A stretch of 64,000 bases of DNA, taken from VMDJ01 sp038144195 (GTDB taxonomy: Bacteria; Pseudomonadota; Gammaproteobacteria; Chromatiales; Chromatiaceae). This document shows positions 29,276-37,161 of the stretch, one piece after another. The position numbers were made by a program, and so were the translations under genes. Numbering within the stretch: position 1 is the first letter of the stretch; each line of letters starts with the position of its first letter. Below the pieces are notes generated by a model that had not been told where the DNA came from, made no database searches, and was given only the letters and a program-made list of their open reading frames with translations. The stretch is from assembly GCA_038144195.1 (NCBI GenBank), contig JAYQNH010000002.1:1488001-1552000 (forward strand). Reading direction: 5' to 3'.

Positions 29276-29532
29276 TGAAAATCTGCCAAGTGATTAGACC
29301 GTTGGTGTCAACAAATCGTATTGCTGAGATGGCGCATAAGCACCTTCAAGTTGTACGTGATGGAAGTTCGATGGCTGTTGCCGTGGATGCAGTAGGCGCG
29401 AAGCCAGATGACTGGGTTATCTGTGTGGGTAGTTCTGCAGCACGTGAAGCAGCAGGTAGTAAAGGTTATCCAAGTGATCTCACTATTGTGGGCATCATTG
29501 ATAAGTGGCCACCTGAAGGCGAAGAGGCTTAA
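29275..29532 (+). CDS. csoS4A: CsoS4A, carboxysome vertex pentamer (BMC-P)
   Basis: 85 residues: MKICQVIRPLVSTNRI, then VGAKPDDWVICVGSSAAREAAG and DLTIVGIIDKWPP, the EutN/CcmL-type BMC-P fold. Pentamers close the icosahedral vertices of the shell. Translationally coupled to csoSCA and 3 bp before csoS4B. Confidence 0.97.
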   Translation: MKICQVIRPLVSTNRIAEMAHKHLQVVRDGSSMAVAVDAVGAKPDDWVICVGSSAAREAAGSKGYPSDLTIVGIIDKWPPEGEEA

Positions 29533-29535
29533 GGG

Positions 29536-29808
29536 ATGGTTATTTTACAGGTTGAAGGTTCATTAACCTGTACCTCGCGAGTCGAGGGGTTAAAACATTC
29601 GGTATTTCGAATTGTTCGAGATACCGCGGGCAAGCGCCAAGTGGCAAGTGACCCTGTGGGTTGTAAGCCAGGTGATTGGGTCTTTTTATCAACCGGAACA
29701 GCGGCTCGTTTTGGGTGCGGTGATCCGGAAACGCTCACAGATCTTTCGATCTTGGGCATTATCGACCAGTGGCCTCCACTGGAAGAAACTGGCGCGAAAG
29801 CGTCGTAA
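29536..29808 (+). CDS. csoS4B: CsoS4B, carboxysome vertex pentamer (BMC-P)
   Basis: 90 residues: MVILQVEGSLTCTSRVEGLKH, VGCKPGDWVFLSTGTAARF and LTDLSILGIIDQWPP. It is the second vertex paralogue, typically less abundant than CsoS4A. Only 3 bp separate it from csoS4A, and csoS1 follows after 38 bp. Confidence 0.97.
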   Translation: MVILQVEGSLTCTSRVEGLKHSVFRIVRDTAGKRQVASDPVGCKPGDWVFLSTGTAARFGCGDPETLTDLSILGIIDQWPPLEETGAKAS

Positions 29809-29846
29809 TGAAAGTCTATTAAAGACTGATTTGACAGGAGAAAACG

Positions 29847-30137
29847 ATGGCAAATGAAAACTACGGTATTGCACTGGGTATGATCGAAACACGTGGCTTG
29901 GTACCAGCTATCGAAGCTGCAGATGCTATGACAAAAGCAGCGGAAGTACGTCTGATCGGTCGTGAATTCGTCGGTGGCGGTTATGTAACCGTACTGGTGA
30001 GAGGTGAGACTGGTGCGGTTAACGCAGCAGTACGCGCAGGTGCAGACGCGTGTGAACGCGTAGGCGATGGATTGGTAGCAGCGCACATCATTGCGCGTCC
30101 ACACCGGGAAGTTGAACCGGTGATTGCTGCACGTTAA
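29847..30137 (+). CDS. csoS1: CsoS1, hexameric carboxysome shell protein (BMC-H), copy 1
   Basis: 96 residues with a single BMC domain: IETRGLVPAIEAADAMTKAA and the pore segment REFVGGGYVTVLVRGE. Hexamers tile the shell facets; the central pore is thought to admit bicarbonate and RuBP. The core of about 82 residues is identical to the next gene, although the DNA differs at many third codon positions. Differs at the ends (MANENYGIALGM..., ...EVEPVIAAR). RBS AGGAG precedes ATG 29847. Confidence 0.97.
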   Translation: MANENYGIALGMIETRGLVPAIEAADAMTKAAEVRLIGREFVGGGYVTVLVRGETGAVNAAVRAGADACERVGDGLVAAHIIARPHREVEPVIAAR

Positions 30138-30196
30138 TTGGTGGTCGAGAGTTCTCGAAGCAACTTTTATTTTTTTGACTTTTTGGAGATAAGACA

Positions 30197-30493
30197 ATGT
30201 CAAATGATTACGGTAATGCACTGCGTATGATCGAAACCCGTGGCCTGGTTCCAGCTATTGAAGCTGCTGATGCGATGACTAAAGCGGCGGAAGTACGTCT
30301 AATCGGTCGTGAGTTCGTTGGTGGCGGTTACGTAACCGTTTTGGTTCGTGGTGAAACTGGTGCGGTTAACGCTGCAGTTCGTGCAGGCGCTGACGCATGT
30401 GAGCGTGTAGGTGACGGCCTTGTTGCTGCGCACATCATTGCACGTCCTCACCGTGAGGTAGAGCCAGTATTGCCTACTGGTTCAGCTGACTAA
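30197..30493 (+). CDS. csoS1: CsoS1, hexameric carboxysome shell protein (BMC-H), copy 2
   Basis: 98 residues. Same BMC core as copy 1, with N-terminus MSNDYGNALRM and C-terminus EVEPVLPTGSAD. Preceded by GGAG 6-9 bases or so before ATG. Last of the abundant shell genes; two stem-loops follow before the accessory genes. CsoS1A/B/C-type paralogues are common, and which letter applies cannot be decided here. Confidence 0.97.
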   Translation: MSNDYGNALRMIETRGLVPAIEAADAMTKAAEVRLIGREFVGGGYVTVLVRGETGAVNAAVRAGADACERVGDGLVAAHIIARPHREVEPVLPTGSAD

Positions 30494-30504
30494 TATTTGT
30501 CAGT

Positions 30505-30559
30505 GAGCTAAAACTATTATTTTAGCTCGTGATTTTTGGGGCTCCAATGGGGCCCCAAA
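30505..30559 (+). terminator. Two stem-loops downstream of csoS1 (attenuator or weak terminator)
   Basis: GAGCTAAAA/TTTTAGCTC (30505-30528) forms a 9-bp stem, followed by GATTTTT. A second stem TTTGGGGC/GCCCCAAA (30535-30559) follows. T runs are short, so read-through to the accessory genes is likely at a reduced level. The rest of the 214-bp gap (30494-30707) shows no gene. Confidence 0.5.
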
Positions 30560-30707
30560 TATCTTTACTTCATTGCATTATGTGATGAGGTCTGCCTGTT
30601 TTGCATATTGTGGTAACAACTTACTATTGAGTTGTTATGTATCCCTATGTAGCGTATAAATTCTTCATTCAACGGTAACTTAAGAATCGATTATTCGGAG
30701 ATATCTT

Positions 30708-30965
30708 TTGAGTAGCGAGTGGAAGCAAAGAGGCAAACCAGAGCGACTAGAGCGTCGTTATATATTTGAGGATTATGATTCTCTTAGAGATTTTTTAGAT
30801 CGTGCTGCTGAACTCTCTGAGCAGTGTGATTTTTACCCTGATATGGGTTTCGGCAAAGATTACGTCAACGTCACTATTCACAGTGAAGAAGGCGAAGAAA
30901 CGTTAGCCGATCATTTAAAAGAATTTTCAGTCAAGCTTGATGCGCTTGGCGGCTTTGTGAGCTGA
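30708..30965 (+). CDS. Pterin-dehydratase-like RubisCO assembly factor (acRAF)
   Basis: 85 residues from TTG 30708 with RBS CGGAG at 30696-30700. The sequence RLERRYIFEDYDSLRDFLDRAAELSE and FYPDMGFGKDYVNVTIHSEEGE shows the PCD-like fold. The catalytic His-His pair of true pterin-4a-carbinolamine dehydratases is not seen, which fits the non-enzymatic alpha-carboxysome RubisCO assembly factor. It lies 2 bp before mcdA, as in other alpha-carboxysome loci. Confidence 0.88.
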   Translation: MSSEWKQRGKPERLERRYIFEDYDSLRDFLDRAAELSEQCDFYPDMGFGKDYVNVTIHSEEGEETLADHLKEFSVKLDALGGFVS

Positions 30966-30967
30966 TT

Positions 30968-31582
30968 ATGCGTATTGCCATCGGAAGCAACAAAGGGGGC
31001 GTTGGCAAAACTACTTTAGCAATCAATATTGCTTCAGCCTTAAGCCAAAATCACTCTGTCGTTATTGTTGATGCTGATCCACAACGTTCAGTATCTCATT
31101 GGAAGTCAATCGCCGGCGACAAAAACAATTTAGACGTGGTCTCACTTGGTCAGAAAGATGAGATTCTCACGGTGGCTAAACATTACGATCATTGCATCAT
31201 TGATTGCCCGCCTTCGGTTGAGATGGAAGCGACAATTGAATCAATGCTCGCTGCTGAATTCTTTTTGATCCCGGTGTTGCCATCACCATTAGATTTATGG
31301 GCATCTTTGCGCATTGAGGAAGAGTTGACTCGTGTTCGTGAAGAGGGGAATGCCTCGCTGAAAGCGGCATTGGTTTTAAATCAGGTCGAACCACGTACCA
31401 AGCTTTCATCACAAGTGGCAGATGTGTTGAAGCAATTATCAATCCCTAACCTTGAAACCCAGATACGTCGACGCGTTGTTTTTCGTAATGCGATTCTAGA
31501 TGGGCGCAGTGTTTTTGAGGCGGGCAAAAAAGGACAAGATGCAGCGGCTGAGATATCAGCCGTGCTTAACGAAATACTTTAA
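30968..31582 (+). CDS. mcdA: McdA-type ParA ATPase (carboxysome positioning)
   Basis: 204 residues. Deviant Walker A IGSNKGGVGKTTLAINIA (residues about 4-21) with the ParA signature Lys, DADPQRSVSHW, and IIDCPPSVEMEA (Walker A' / B region). Lacks the N-terminal HTH of plasmid-type ParA. The alpha-McdA proteins form a nucleoid-bound gradient that spaces carboxysomes. The adjacent small McdB-like gene and cso context support this role over plasmid or chromosome partitioning. Confidence 0.88.
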   Translation: MRIAIGSNKGGVGKTTLAINIASALSQNHSVVIVDADPQRSVSHWKSIAGDKNNLDVVSLGQKDEILTVAKHYDHCIIDCPPSVEMEATIESMLAAEFFLIPVLPSPLDLWASLRIEEELTRVREEGNASLKAALVLNQVEPRTKLSSQVADVLKQLSIPNLETQIRRRVVFRNAILDGRSVFEAGKKGQDAAAEISAVLNEIL

Positions 31583-31594
31583 TGGAGTCTCATC

Positions 31595-31807
31595 ATGGCT
31601 GACGATAAAACAGCAAATAAACTTATGTCTTCTATTGCAGCAGTTAAAGAGTCTGATGCTGCTGTTAAAACGACTAAGAAAGCGGCAAAAAAAAAGCACC
31701 AGCTAAAAAAGTTGCTGCAAAAAAAAGCTACTGCAAAGCCAGCTGCTAAAAAAGTTGCTGAAAAGCCTTTACCAGCCTTGTCGACACGTCGTGTATGGCC
31801 TGATTAA
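31595..31807 (+). CDS. mcdB: McdB-like carboxysome positioning adaptor
   Basis: 70 residues, disordered and Lys/Ala-rich, ending in STRRVWPD. A Trp close to the C-terminus is a described feature of alpha-McdB. It follows mcdA by 12 bp with RBS GGAG. The run HQLKKLLQK (codons about 34-43) lies between two poly-A tracts. Adding one A to the first and removing one from the second gives KKAPAKKVAAKKATAK, in keeping with the rest, so two compensating indels are likely. Confidence in the role comes from position and the C-terminal Trp. Confidence 0.8.
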   Translation: MADDKTANKLMSSIAAVKESDAAVKTTKKAAKKKHQLKKLLQKKATAKPAAKKVAEKPLPALSTRRVWPD

Positions 31808-31857
31808 ATTCGATTTGTTTATTCAGCTTGAATCTATAGCTGAAGGTCACTTATGAT

Positions 31858-31880
31858 TCAGCCTCTTGTATAGAGGCTGA
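31858..31880 (+). promoter_or_regulatory. Stem-loop hiding the cbbR ribosome-binding site
   Basis: TCAGCCTCT (31858-31866) and AGAGGCTGA (31872-31880) form a perfect 9-bp stem with a TGTAT loop. AGAGG (31872-31876), the only Shine-Dalgarno-like sequence before ATG 31884, lies in the 3' arm. Confidence 0.6.
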
Positions 31881-31883
31881 TCT

Positions 31884-32915
31884 ATGGAACCTAACGACAA
31901 CCCCCTCATTACCTCCGCCGTTGAGATACCCGAATACATTATTCGGCATACCACCCTCAGGCAGTTCCAGATTTTTGAAGCAATCGTTCGTCTTGGCAGC
32001 TTTACGCGTGCAGCCGAGGAGCTATTTCTTACTCAGCCTACGGTCTCAATGCAGACCAAAAAGCTTTCCGACTCGATCGGTCTTCCTTTATTAGAGCAGG
32101 TGGGTCGTCGGGTTCAACCGACTGAAGCGGGTAGAGAGCTCTACACCTCTGTGAGAACGATTTTCCAAACGCTTTCTAATGTTGAGATGGCAGTTTCGGA
32201 TCTGAAGGGTGTCCGTCGAGGACGATTAAGACTGGGGGTTGTAACAACTGCGAAATATATTGCACCGCGCTTGATGGGTGGTTTTAGTGATAAGTATCCA
32301 GGGGTTGAGCTAGCGCTTAAAGTTTCAAACCGAGAGCGTGTTGTTGATCGCATGCTCAATGGTGTTGATGATCTTTATATTATGGGTCAGGTTCCCTCTG
32401 ATCTGACAGATATCGAGTCACATCCCTTTGCACCTAATCCGCTGGTAGTTATTGCACCTCAAGGTCATCCTTGGGTTGGCAGAAAAGAGCCGGTCACTAT
32501 CGAAGAGCTTGCAGAGCATCCGCTGATTCTCCGTGAAACGGGATCGGGTATTCGTGACACGGTTTTGAGGTTGTTTTGAAGAGAAAGGTTTGCGTCCCAA
32601 TGTCCGTATGGAGATGGGAAGTAATGAGGCGATCAAGCATGCCGTTGTGGCAGGTTTGGGTGTTTCGGTGATTTCTTTACATACCATCACACTGGAGGGA
32701 CCAAAGGGACCGGTTGCTATCGTTGATGTAGAGCAGTTCCCGATCATGAAGCAGTGGTTTATTGCTTACCCAAAATCAAAAGATTTATCGCTCGTGGCTA
32801 AAACCTTTTTGGATTATGCGATTAATTATGAGGCTTCGATGCGAAAAGCTTTAATGCATGCCTGGCCAATGGGTGTGAGAAGGGTAAGTTGGATAAACTT
32901 ATGGAAGTCAAATAA
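31884..32915 (+). CDS. cbbR: CbbR, LysR-type regulator of CO2 fixation (two frameshifts)
   Basis: N-terminal winged HTH (LRQFQIFEAIVRLGSFTRAA and LTQPTVSMQTKKLSD) followed by the LysR effector-binding domain (RLRLGVVTTAKYIAPRLM). The frame breaks near 32574 (RLF to FEEKGLRPNV). A second break near 32882, in an AGGG run, changes the tail from VSWINLWKSNN... (which would run into the convergent gene to 32973) to GKLDKLMEVK with stop at 32915. I prefer 32915. CbbR activates the cbb promoter with ribulose bisphosphate or related metabolites. It is co-directional at the 3' end of the operon, not divergent from cbbL. Confidence 0.88.
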
Positions 32916-32920
32916 TCACC

Positions 32921-33466
32921 TTAGAGTCGGCGAGTTTTTTCTGCCATACGATGAGTTGATAGATTGTTGTTAAAACGTTTGATGTCATCCAGTGGTATCC
33001 AGCCAATTTGGTGAGATTCGTTGTTGCCCGGGATGGCCAGTTGGTCGTCAACTTGAAACAAAAACCTAACATCAAAGTGTTCGTGTCGATGTTCCTTGTC
33101 GCTTTCAGTGATGGCGTGTACATCGACATCAAAAATAGCTTCACTTAGCGGCTTAATATCTTCTAGGGCTAAGCCAGTCTCTTCCATCGCTTCTCGGCGA
33201 GCGACCTCAAACATATTATGTTCGCCATCAGCATGTCCACCGGGTTGGAACCAACGATTCAGTTTCTTGTGATGCATCAGAATGACGTGATCATGGTGTT
33301 GATTAACGATCCATGCTGAACCTGTCAGGTGACCATGATTTTCACTTCTTTCAAAGCAGGTATCATGATCTCGCACAAACTCTGCAATGCGTGTCTTAAA
33401 AGCCGCCTCATTAGCGAAGGGCGTGCGGTAGGCTTTAAGTAAATCGAGTAGATGGTTGCGATGCAT
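32921..33466 (-). CDS. Nudix hydrolase downstream of csoS1D
   Basis: 181 residues. The Nudix box reads PGGHADGEHNMFEVARREAMEETGL: the REAMEETGL helix is complete, but the first box Glu (GX5E) is replaced by His. The family hydrolyses nucleoside diphosphate derivatives; the substrate here is unknown. It starts 3 bp after the csoS1D stop and is third in the SulP-csoS1D-Nudix unit, so a link to carboxysome metabolism is possible, though only by context. It converges on cbbR. Confidence 0.85.
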   Translation of the reverse strand: MHRNHLLDLLKAYRTPFANEAAFKTRIAEFVRDHDTCFERSENHGHLTGSAWIVNQHHDHVILMHHKKLNRWFQPGGHADGEHNMFEVARREAMEETGLALEDIKPLSEAIFDVDVHAITESDKEHRHEHFDVRFLFQVDDQLAIPGNNESHQIGWIPLDDIKRFNNNLSTHRMAEKTRRL

Positions 33467-33469
33467 GGC

Positions 33470-34097
33470 TTACGTCCTAGAGGGGTTATGTAAGGCATGA
33501 ATCGCTGCGGCTGCAGCTTCGTCAACATCAGCTTCACTACCAGCAATCGTTAAACGACCAAAAGCACCAACGCTTTTACGTCAACTAAGGTGATGTTTGC
33601 TGCTTTCTCTGCTTGATTAGCAGCATAAATGATATAGCCAGCTGGATCACACTCTAGGATGAACATACTTTGGCCTGGCAAAATCATTGAGCCGCGACGG
33701 TCTTGACGGTTAATCACCACAGTGTGGTCTGGCATCATGCCGCGAATAGTTTCTTGCCAAGCAATGGTTGGCGGCACGCGGTTATCAATTGTAGGTCTCG
33801 AGTTTGCGAAGAACGGCATGTCCAGCTTCACGGACATCACTTTGATCTCGTTGGTGGATAACCATAGAGCCGTATGCACGTTCAACGACCAATTGTGATA
33901 AGTGAACGCGTGTTGCTTTTAGAGCGGCATCGGTAATTCGGATGGACAGCCATGCCCGGTGCAACTTCTATCCAAAGACACGCGTCACCCGGAACAGGTA
34001 AGAAGCCTTGAGACACTGTTGCCATATACGCCGCAAGCTGAGGCTGTAATGCGTCAATGTAGACGTAGGTTCTAAGGTTGATACTGCGTGTGTCCAT
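33470..34097 (-). CDS. csoS1D: CsoS1D, tandem BMC-T carboxysome shell protein (three frameshifts)
   Basis: Three indels, near 33940, 33805 and 33575, break what is a single tandem-BMC protein of about 206 residues. The first domain reads NLRTYVYIDALQPQLAAYMA, then (next frame) ITDAALKATRVHLSQLVVERAYGSMVIHQ. The second reads VPPTIAWQETIRGMMPDHTV, PGQSMFILECDPAGYIIYAA and, after the last shift, GAFGRLTIAGSEADVDEAAA. CsoS1D forms pseudohexameric trimers with a large gated pore. The Prochlorococcus protein has a longer N-terminal tail that is absent here. Encoded 21 bp after the SulP gene and 3 bp before the Nudix gene, on the strand opposite the main cso operon. Confidence 0.85.
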
Positions 34098-34118
34098 AAG
34101 TCTTAAAGCTGAGTTGTT

Positions 34119-35785
34119 TTAGAACGCCTTTCCGGCATCATTTTCATTAAGCAACTCAGTAGCACGAGCTTGAGCCTGATCTAATGTGTTAAAGATATTT
34201 TTCTCGCCAATGCGATCTAATAAACCGAGATGACCTAAACGACGTTTAACGCGACTTGACATGCCGGAGATGAGAACGGGACGATCCTTACTCAAGTCTT
34301 CAAGCGCAAGGCTTTCTATTGCGAGCGAGGATGATACACCGATAAGAGGCGCATTTTCTAAATCAATGATAAGCACTTCGTGCTTATCGGGTAATGTTGC
34401 AAACTTACGACTAATGCCTTTGGCAAGACCAAAGAACAATGGACCACCAAGTGAGAAGGTAAGGATGTCTCCGCGCTCACTGTGGCGCATTGAGTGGTTA
34501 TCACGTGGCAAACTGCCTTTGTGAAGTTGATATGAGGTTGATATTGAATCGCTGTGCATTTTTACGAAGCGCTCAATAGTTAAGAGGTTGGCGATGAAGA
34601 CACCGATTGCCACAGCGGCTATCAGGTCGACAAAAACAGTAAGGCCAATTACGCCGACCATAATGAAGGTGGCTTTTGTAGAAACGCGATAAACACGACG
34701 GATAAACGACCAGTCAATGATATCAATGCCAACCTTCATCGCGATACCGGCTAATACCGCTAGCGGTATTTCAGCTGTGAGATCTGCAGCAAGCAAAATG
34801 ACGAGCAAGAGAATGACCGCACGAGCAATACCTGATAGCGCGGTTTGCGCGCCAGCTTGAATATTCACAACCGTGCCCATTGTGGCGCCAGCACCTGGGA
34901 TACCGCCAAACAAACCAGAGGCGATATTGCCTAATCCTTGTCCGAATAATTCTTTGTCAGGATTGATTCTTTCTTGGTTAAGTTTTCAGCGATGACCGAA
35001 GTGAGCAAGGCATCAATGGTGCCAAGCATGGCAAGAACCACCGCGTCGGTGAGCATGATGCCCATTTGTGCAGCAGTAAAGGTAGGCAACTGAATCTCAG
35101 GAAGGCCGGTTGGAATCTCACCAATACGGCGAAGATGATCAGACCCCAAAAATAAGATCGCTACTAAGGTGCCAATCAAAAGAGCCAATAGTTGGGGCGG
35201 AATGACAGTGCTCAGCTTTTTCGGAAAAAAGGTCAGTAGCAATAGTGTGCCAACCGCCAAAATAGTTTCATTTATTTGGAGAGTGCTAAATAAACTAGGA
35301 AGTGTTTCGAAGGTACCTAATACGCCACCAGGTGGTGTTGCATGACCTAGGAAGGGGCCCAGTTGGAGCACAATTAGGATGATGCCGATGCCACTCATGA
35401 AACCCGATACAACGCTATAAGGCATCATAGTCACGTATTTTCCGGCTTTAAGCAGGCCAAATATGATTTGGAAAATACCGGCGAGAATGACGGTGGTGAA
35501 CGCCATCGCCATACCTTGTTCTGGGTTTGCCGCTATCAGGCTTGCAATGACTGCAGTCATGACAACCGTCATAGGTCCGGTGGGTTCAGAAATCAGCGTT
35601 GGGGTAGAGCCAAATAACGCTGCAAATAAACCGACCAGAACAGCGCCGTATAATCCCGCTGCAGGACCAGCACCTGATGCAACGCCAAAAGCAAGTGCCA
35701 TAGGGAGCGCAATAACGGCTGCTGTAACGCCGCCGAAAAGGTCACCTTTTAGGTTCTTAAAATGGATTTCATTGAGAAAAGGCAT
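34119..35785 (-). CDS. SulP-family transporter with STAS domain, candidate bicarbonate transporter (one frameshift)
   Basis: About 555 residues, joined near 34945 where LTKK continues as KELFGQGLGN. The N-terminus (LKGDLFGGVTAAVIALPMALAFG) and ISEPTGPMTVVMTA mark the SulP/BicA group. Ten or more membrane helices precede a C-terminal STAS domain (HEVLIIDLENAPLIGVSSSL). Position beside csoS1D and near the cso operon suggests uptake of bicarbonate rather than sulfate, as reported for SulP genes in related chemolithoautotrophs. Substrate specificity cannot be read from the sequence. First gene of a three-gene unit. Confidence 0.85.
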
Positions 35786-36102
35786 CTATTCTCTGCTGAT
35801 AGGGATAACCGGATACCTTTATATATAACTCACGTATAGATTAAAAAGAGATATTTCTAATGAAACCTATCGATAATTATCGATCCATAATTTGGTAAGA
35901 AAATTCATCTAGATAAACCACATAAATAATTGAATTTATTAGATTAATTTTTTTTCTAGCCAATTTTCAAAGAGCTTTTTACATGTGGTTGATATCGATA
36001 CAGCGGTTGGTTACGTTTTTTTACTGACAGTCAATTCTGTTGGTATAAACCTTGAAAAGTGCAAACTTTTTCCCCGGCGTCGTGAACCGGGGTTTTTTGT
36101 AC
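35786..36102. other. Gene-poor AT-rich gap between sulP and fbpC
   Basis: 317 bp without a credible coding region. It must hold the minus-strand promoter for sulP near 35800-35950 (AT-rich). A strong terminator-like hairpin near its right end (36073-36099) points the other way, towards the plus strand, with no annotated plus-strand gene upstream of it. A short open frame at 35985-36281 has no family resemblance and overlaps fbpC. Confidence 0.6.
36073..36099 (+). terminator. Orphan plus-strand rho-independent terminator
   Basis: CCCCGG (36073-36078), loop of nine, CCGGGG (36088-36093) and TTTTTT follow on the plus strand. The minus strand lacks a T run after the stem. No plus-strand gene ends here, so it may terminate an unannotated small RNA or a read-through transcript. 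Confidence 0.6.
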
Positions 36103-37161
36103 CTAAAGTATTTTCTCAAACACCACCACATCATCCATATCAAAGTAGATTCGCAAATGTTCACCAATGGCGTGATTGTGGTGACTTTGAACCAGGCAAT
36201 AGATTTGTTGATTATCGTCAACCGCCAGAGTGTAGAGATATTCCGAGCCTCGGAACGCGCGATCAACGATTTCAAACTTAAGTTCACTTAGATCATCATG
36301 GATAACGTCATCTGGGCGCAGTAAAAGCTTCACCGCATTACCTGGCGTGAGGCGTTCTTTGTTAATAGGCGTGAATAATCCGAGTGTGGTTCTGACGCGT
36401 TGATCCGTTTCAACGGTGCCCTCGATCAAAGCGGACTTACCAACAAACTCAGCAACAAATTGTGTGCTGGGCTGGTGATAGATGGCATAGGGTGTATCCC
36501 ACTGCTGTAAAACACCTTGATCGATAACCGCAATGCGATCTGCCGTGGCAAACGCTTCGTGATGGTCATGCGTCACCAGTAATGCAGTGCAATGGTCTTT
36601 CTTTAAGATTTCTCGAATATCTCGCGCCAATTCTTCACGCAGGCTGCTATCTAAGCTTGAGAAAGGCTCGTCGAGTAATAAGAGTTGCGGGCGAGGCGCC
36701 ATCGCACGAATTAAAGCAACACGTTGTTGCTGACCGCCCGATATTTGATGCGGATACTTCTCGCTGTGTGCCTCTAATTTGACCAGCAGTAATAGCTCGT
36801 TGATGCGAGCATTTCGATCAGGTGTAGACCAATCGCGAAGGCCAAAGCCGACGTTTTCCTCGATGGTTAGGTGTGGGAAAAGAGCAAAGTCTTGGAACAC
36901 CATACCCACATTGCGCTCTTCGGTTTTTAAATGGGTGTCGTTGGATGAGAAAACACGACCATTCACGCTGATCGAGCCATGAGATATTTTCTCAAGACCG
37001 GCAATCGCGCGAAGTAAGGTGGTTTTGCCACAACCCGATGGACCGAGTAGGCAGCCAATCTCGCCTTGTTCTTGGTTTAGTGTCACGTTATGCAAGATGG
37101 GTTTCTTGTCGTAGTGAGCTGACACATCGTTGATTTCAATCGCAAGTGTTTGACTGGTCAT
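36103..37161 (-). CDS. fbpC: FbpC-like ferric-iron ABC transporter ATPase
   Basis: 352 residues. Walker A LGPSGCGKTT, signature ISGGQQQRVALIRA and Walker B LLLLDEPFSSLD, then a C-terminal TOBE-like regulatory domain (about 235-345) as in FbpC/PotA-type ATPases. It powers uptake of Fe3+ delivered by FbpA through FbpB. The start overlaps the permease stop by 4 bp. Confidence 0.9.
   Translation of the reverse strand: MTSQTLAIEINDVSAHYDKKPILHNVTLNQEQGEIGCLLGPSGCGKTTLLRAIAGLEKISHGSISVNGRVFSSNDTHLKTEERNVGMVFQDFALFPHLTIEENVGFGLRDWSTPDRNARINELLLLVKLEAHSEKYPHQISGGQQQRVALIRAMAPRPQLLLLDEPFSSLDSSLREELARDIREILKKDHCTALLVTHDHHEAFATADRIAVIDQGVLQQWDTPYAIYHQPSTQFVAEFVGKSALIEGTVETDQRVRTTLGLFTPINKERLTPGNAVKLLLRPDDVIHDDLSELKFEIVDRAFRGSEYLYTLAVDDNQQIYCLVQSHHNHAIGEHLRIYFDMDDVVVFEKIL

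Noticed and set aside
30968..31582. ParA as a plasmid partition gene indicating a mobile element
   Set aside because: No parB or parS-like repeats or replication gene are present; it lies between acRAF and an McdB-like gene in the cso operon.
35985..36281. 98-residue plus-strand open frame before fbpC
   Set aside because: It runs through the terminator hairpin and into the fbpC antisense strand, with no family features.
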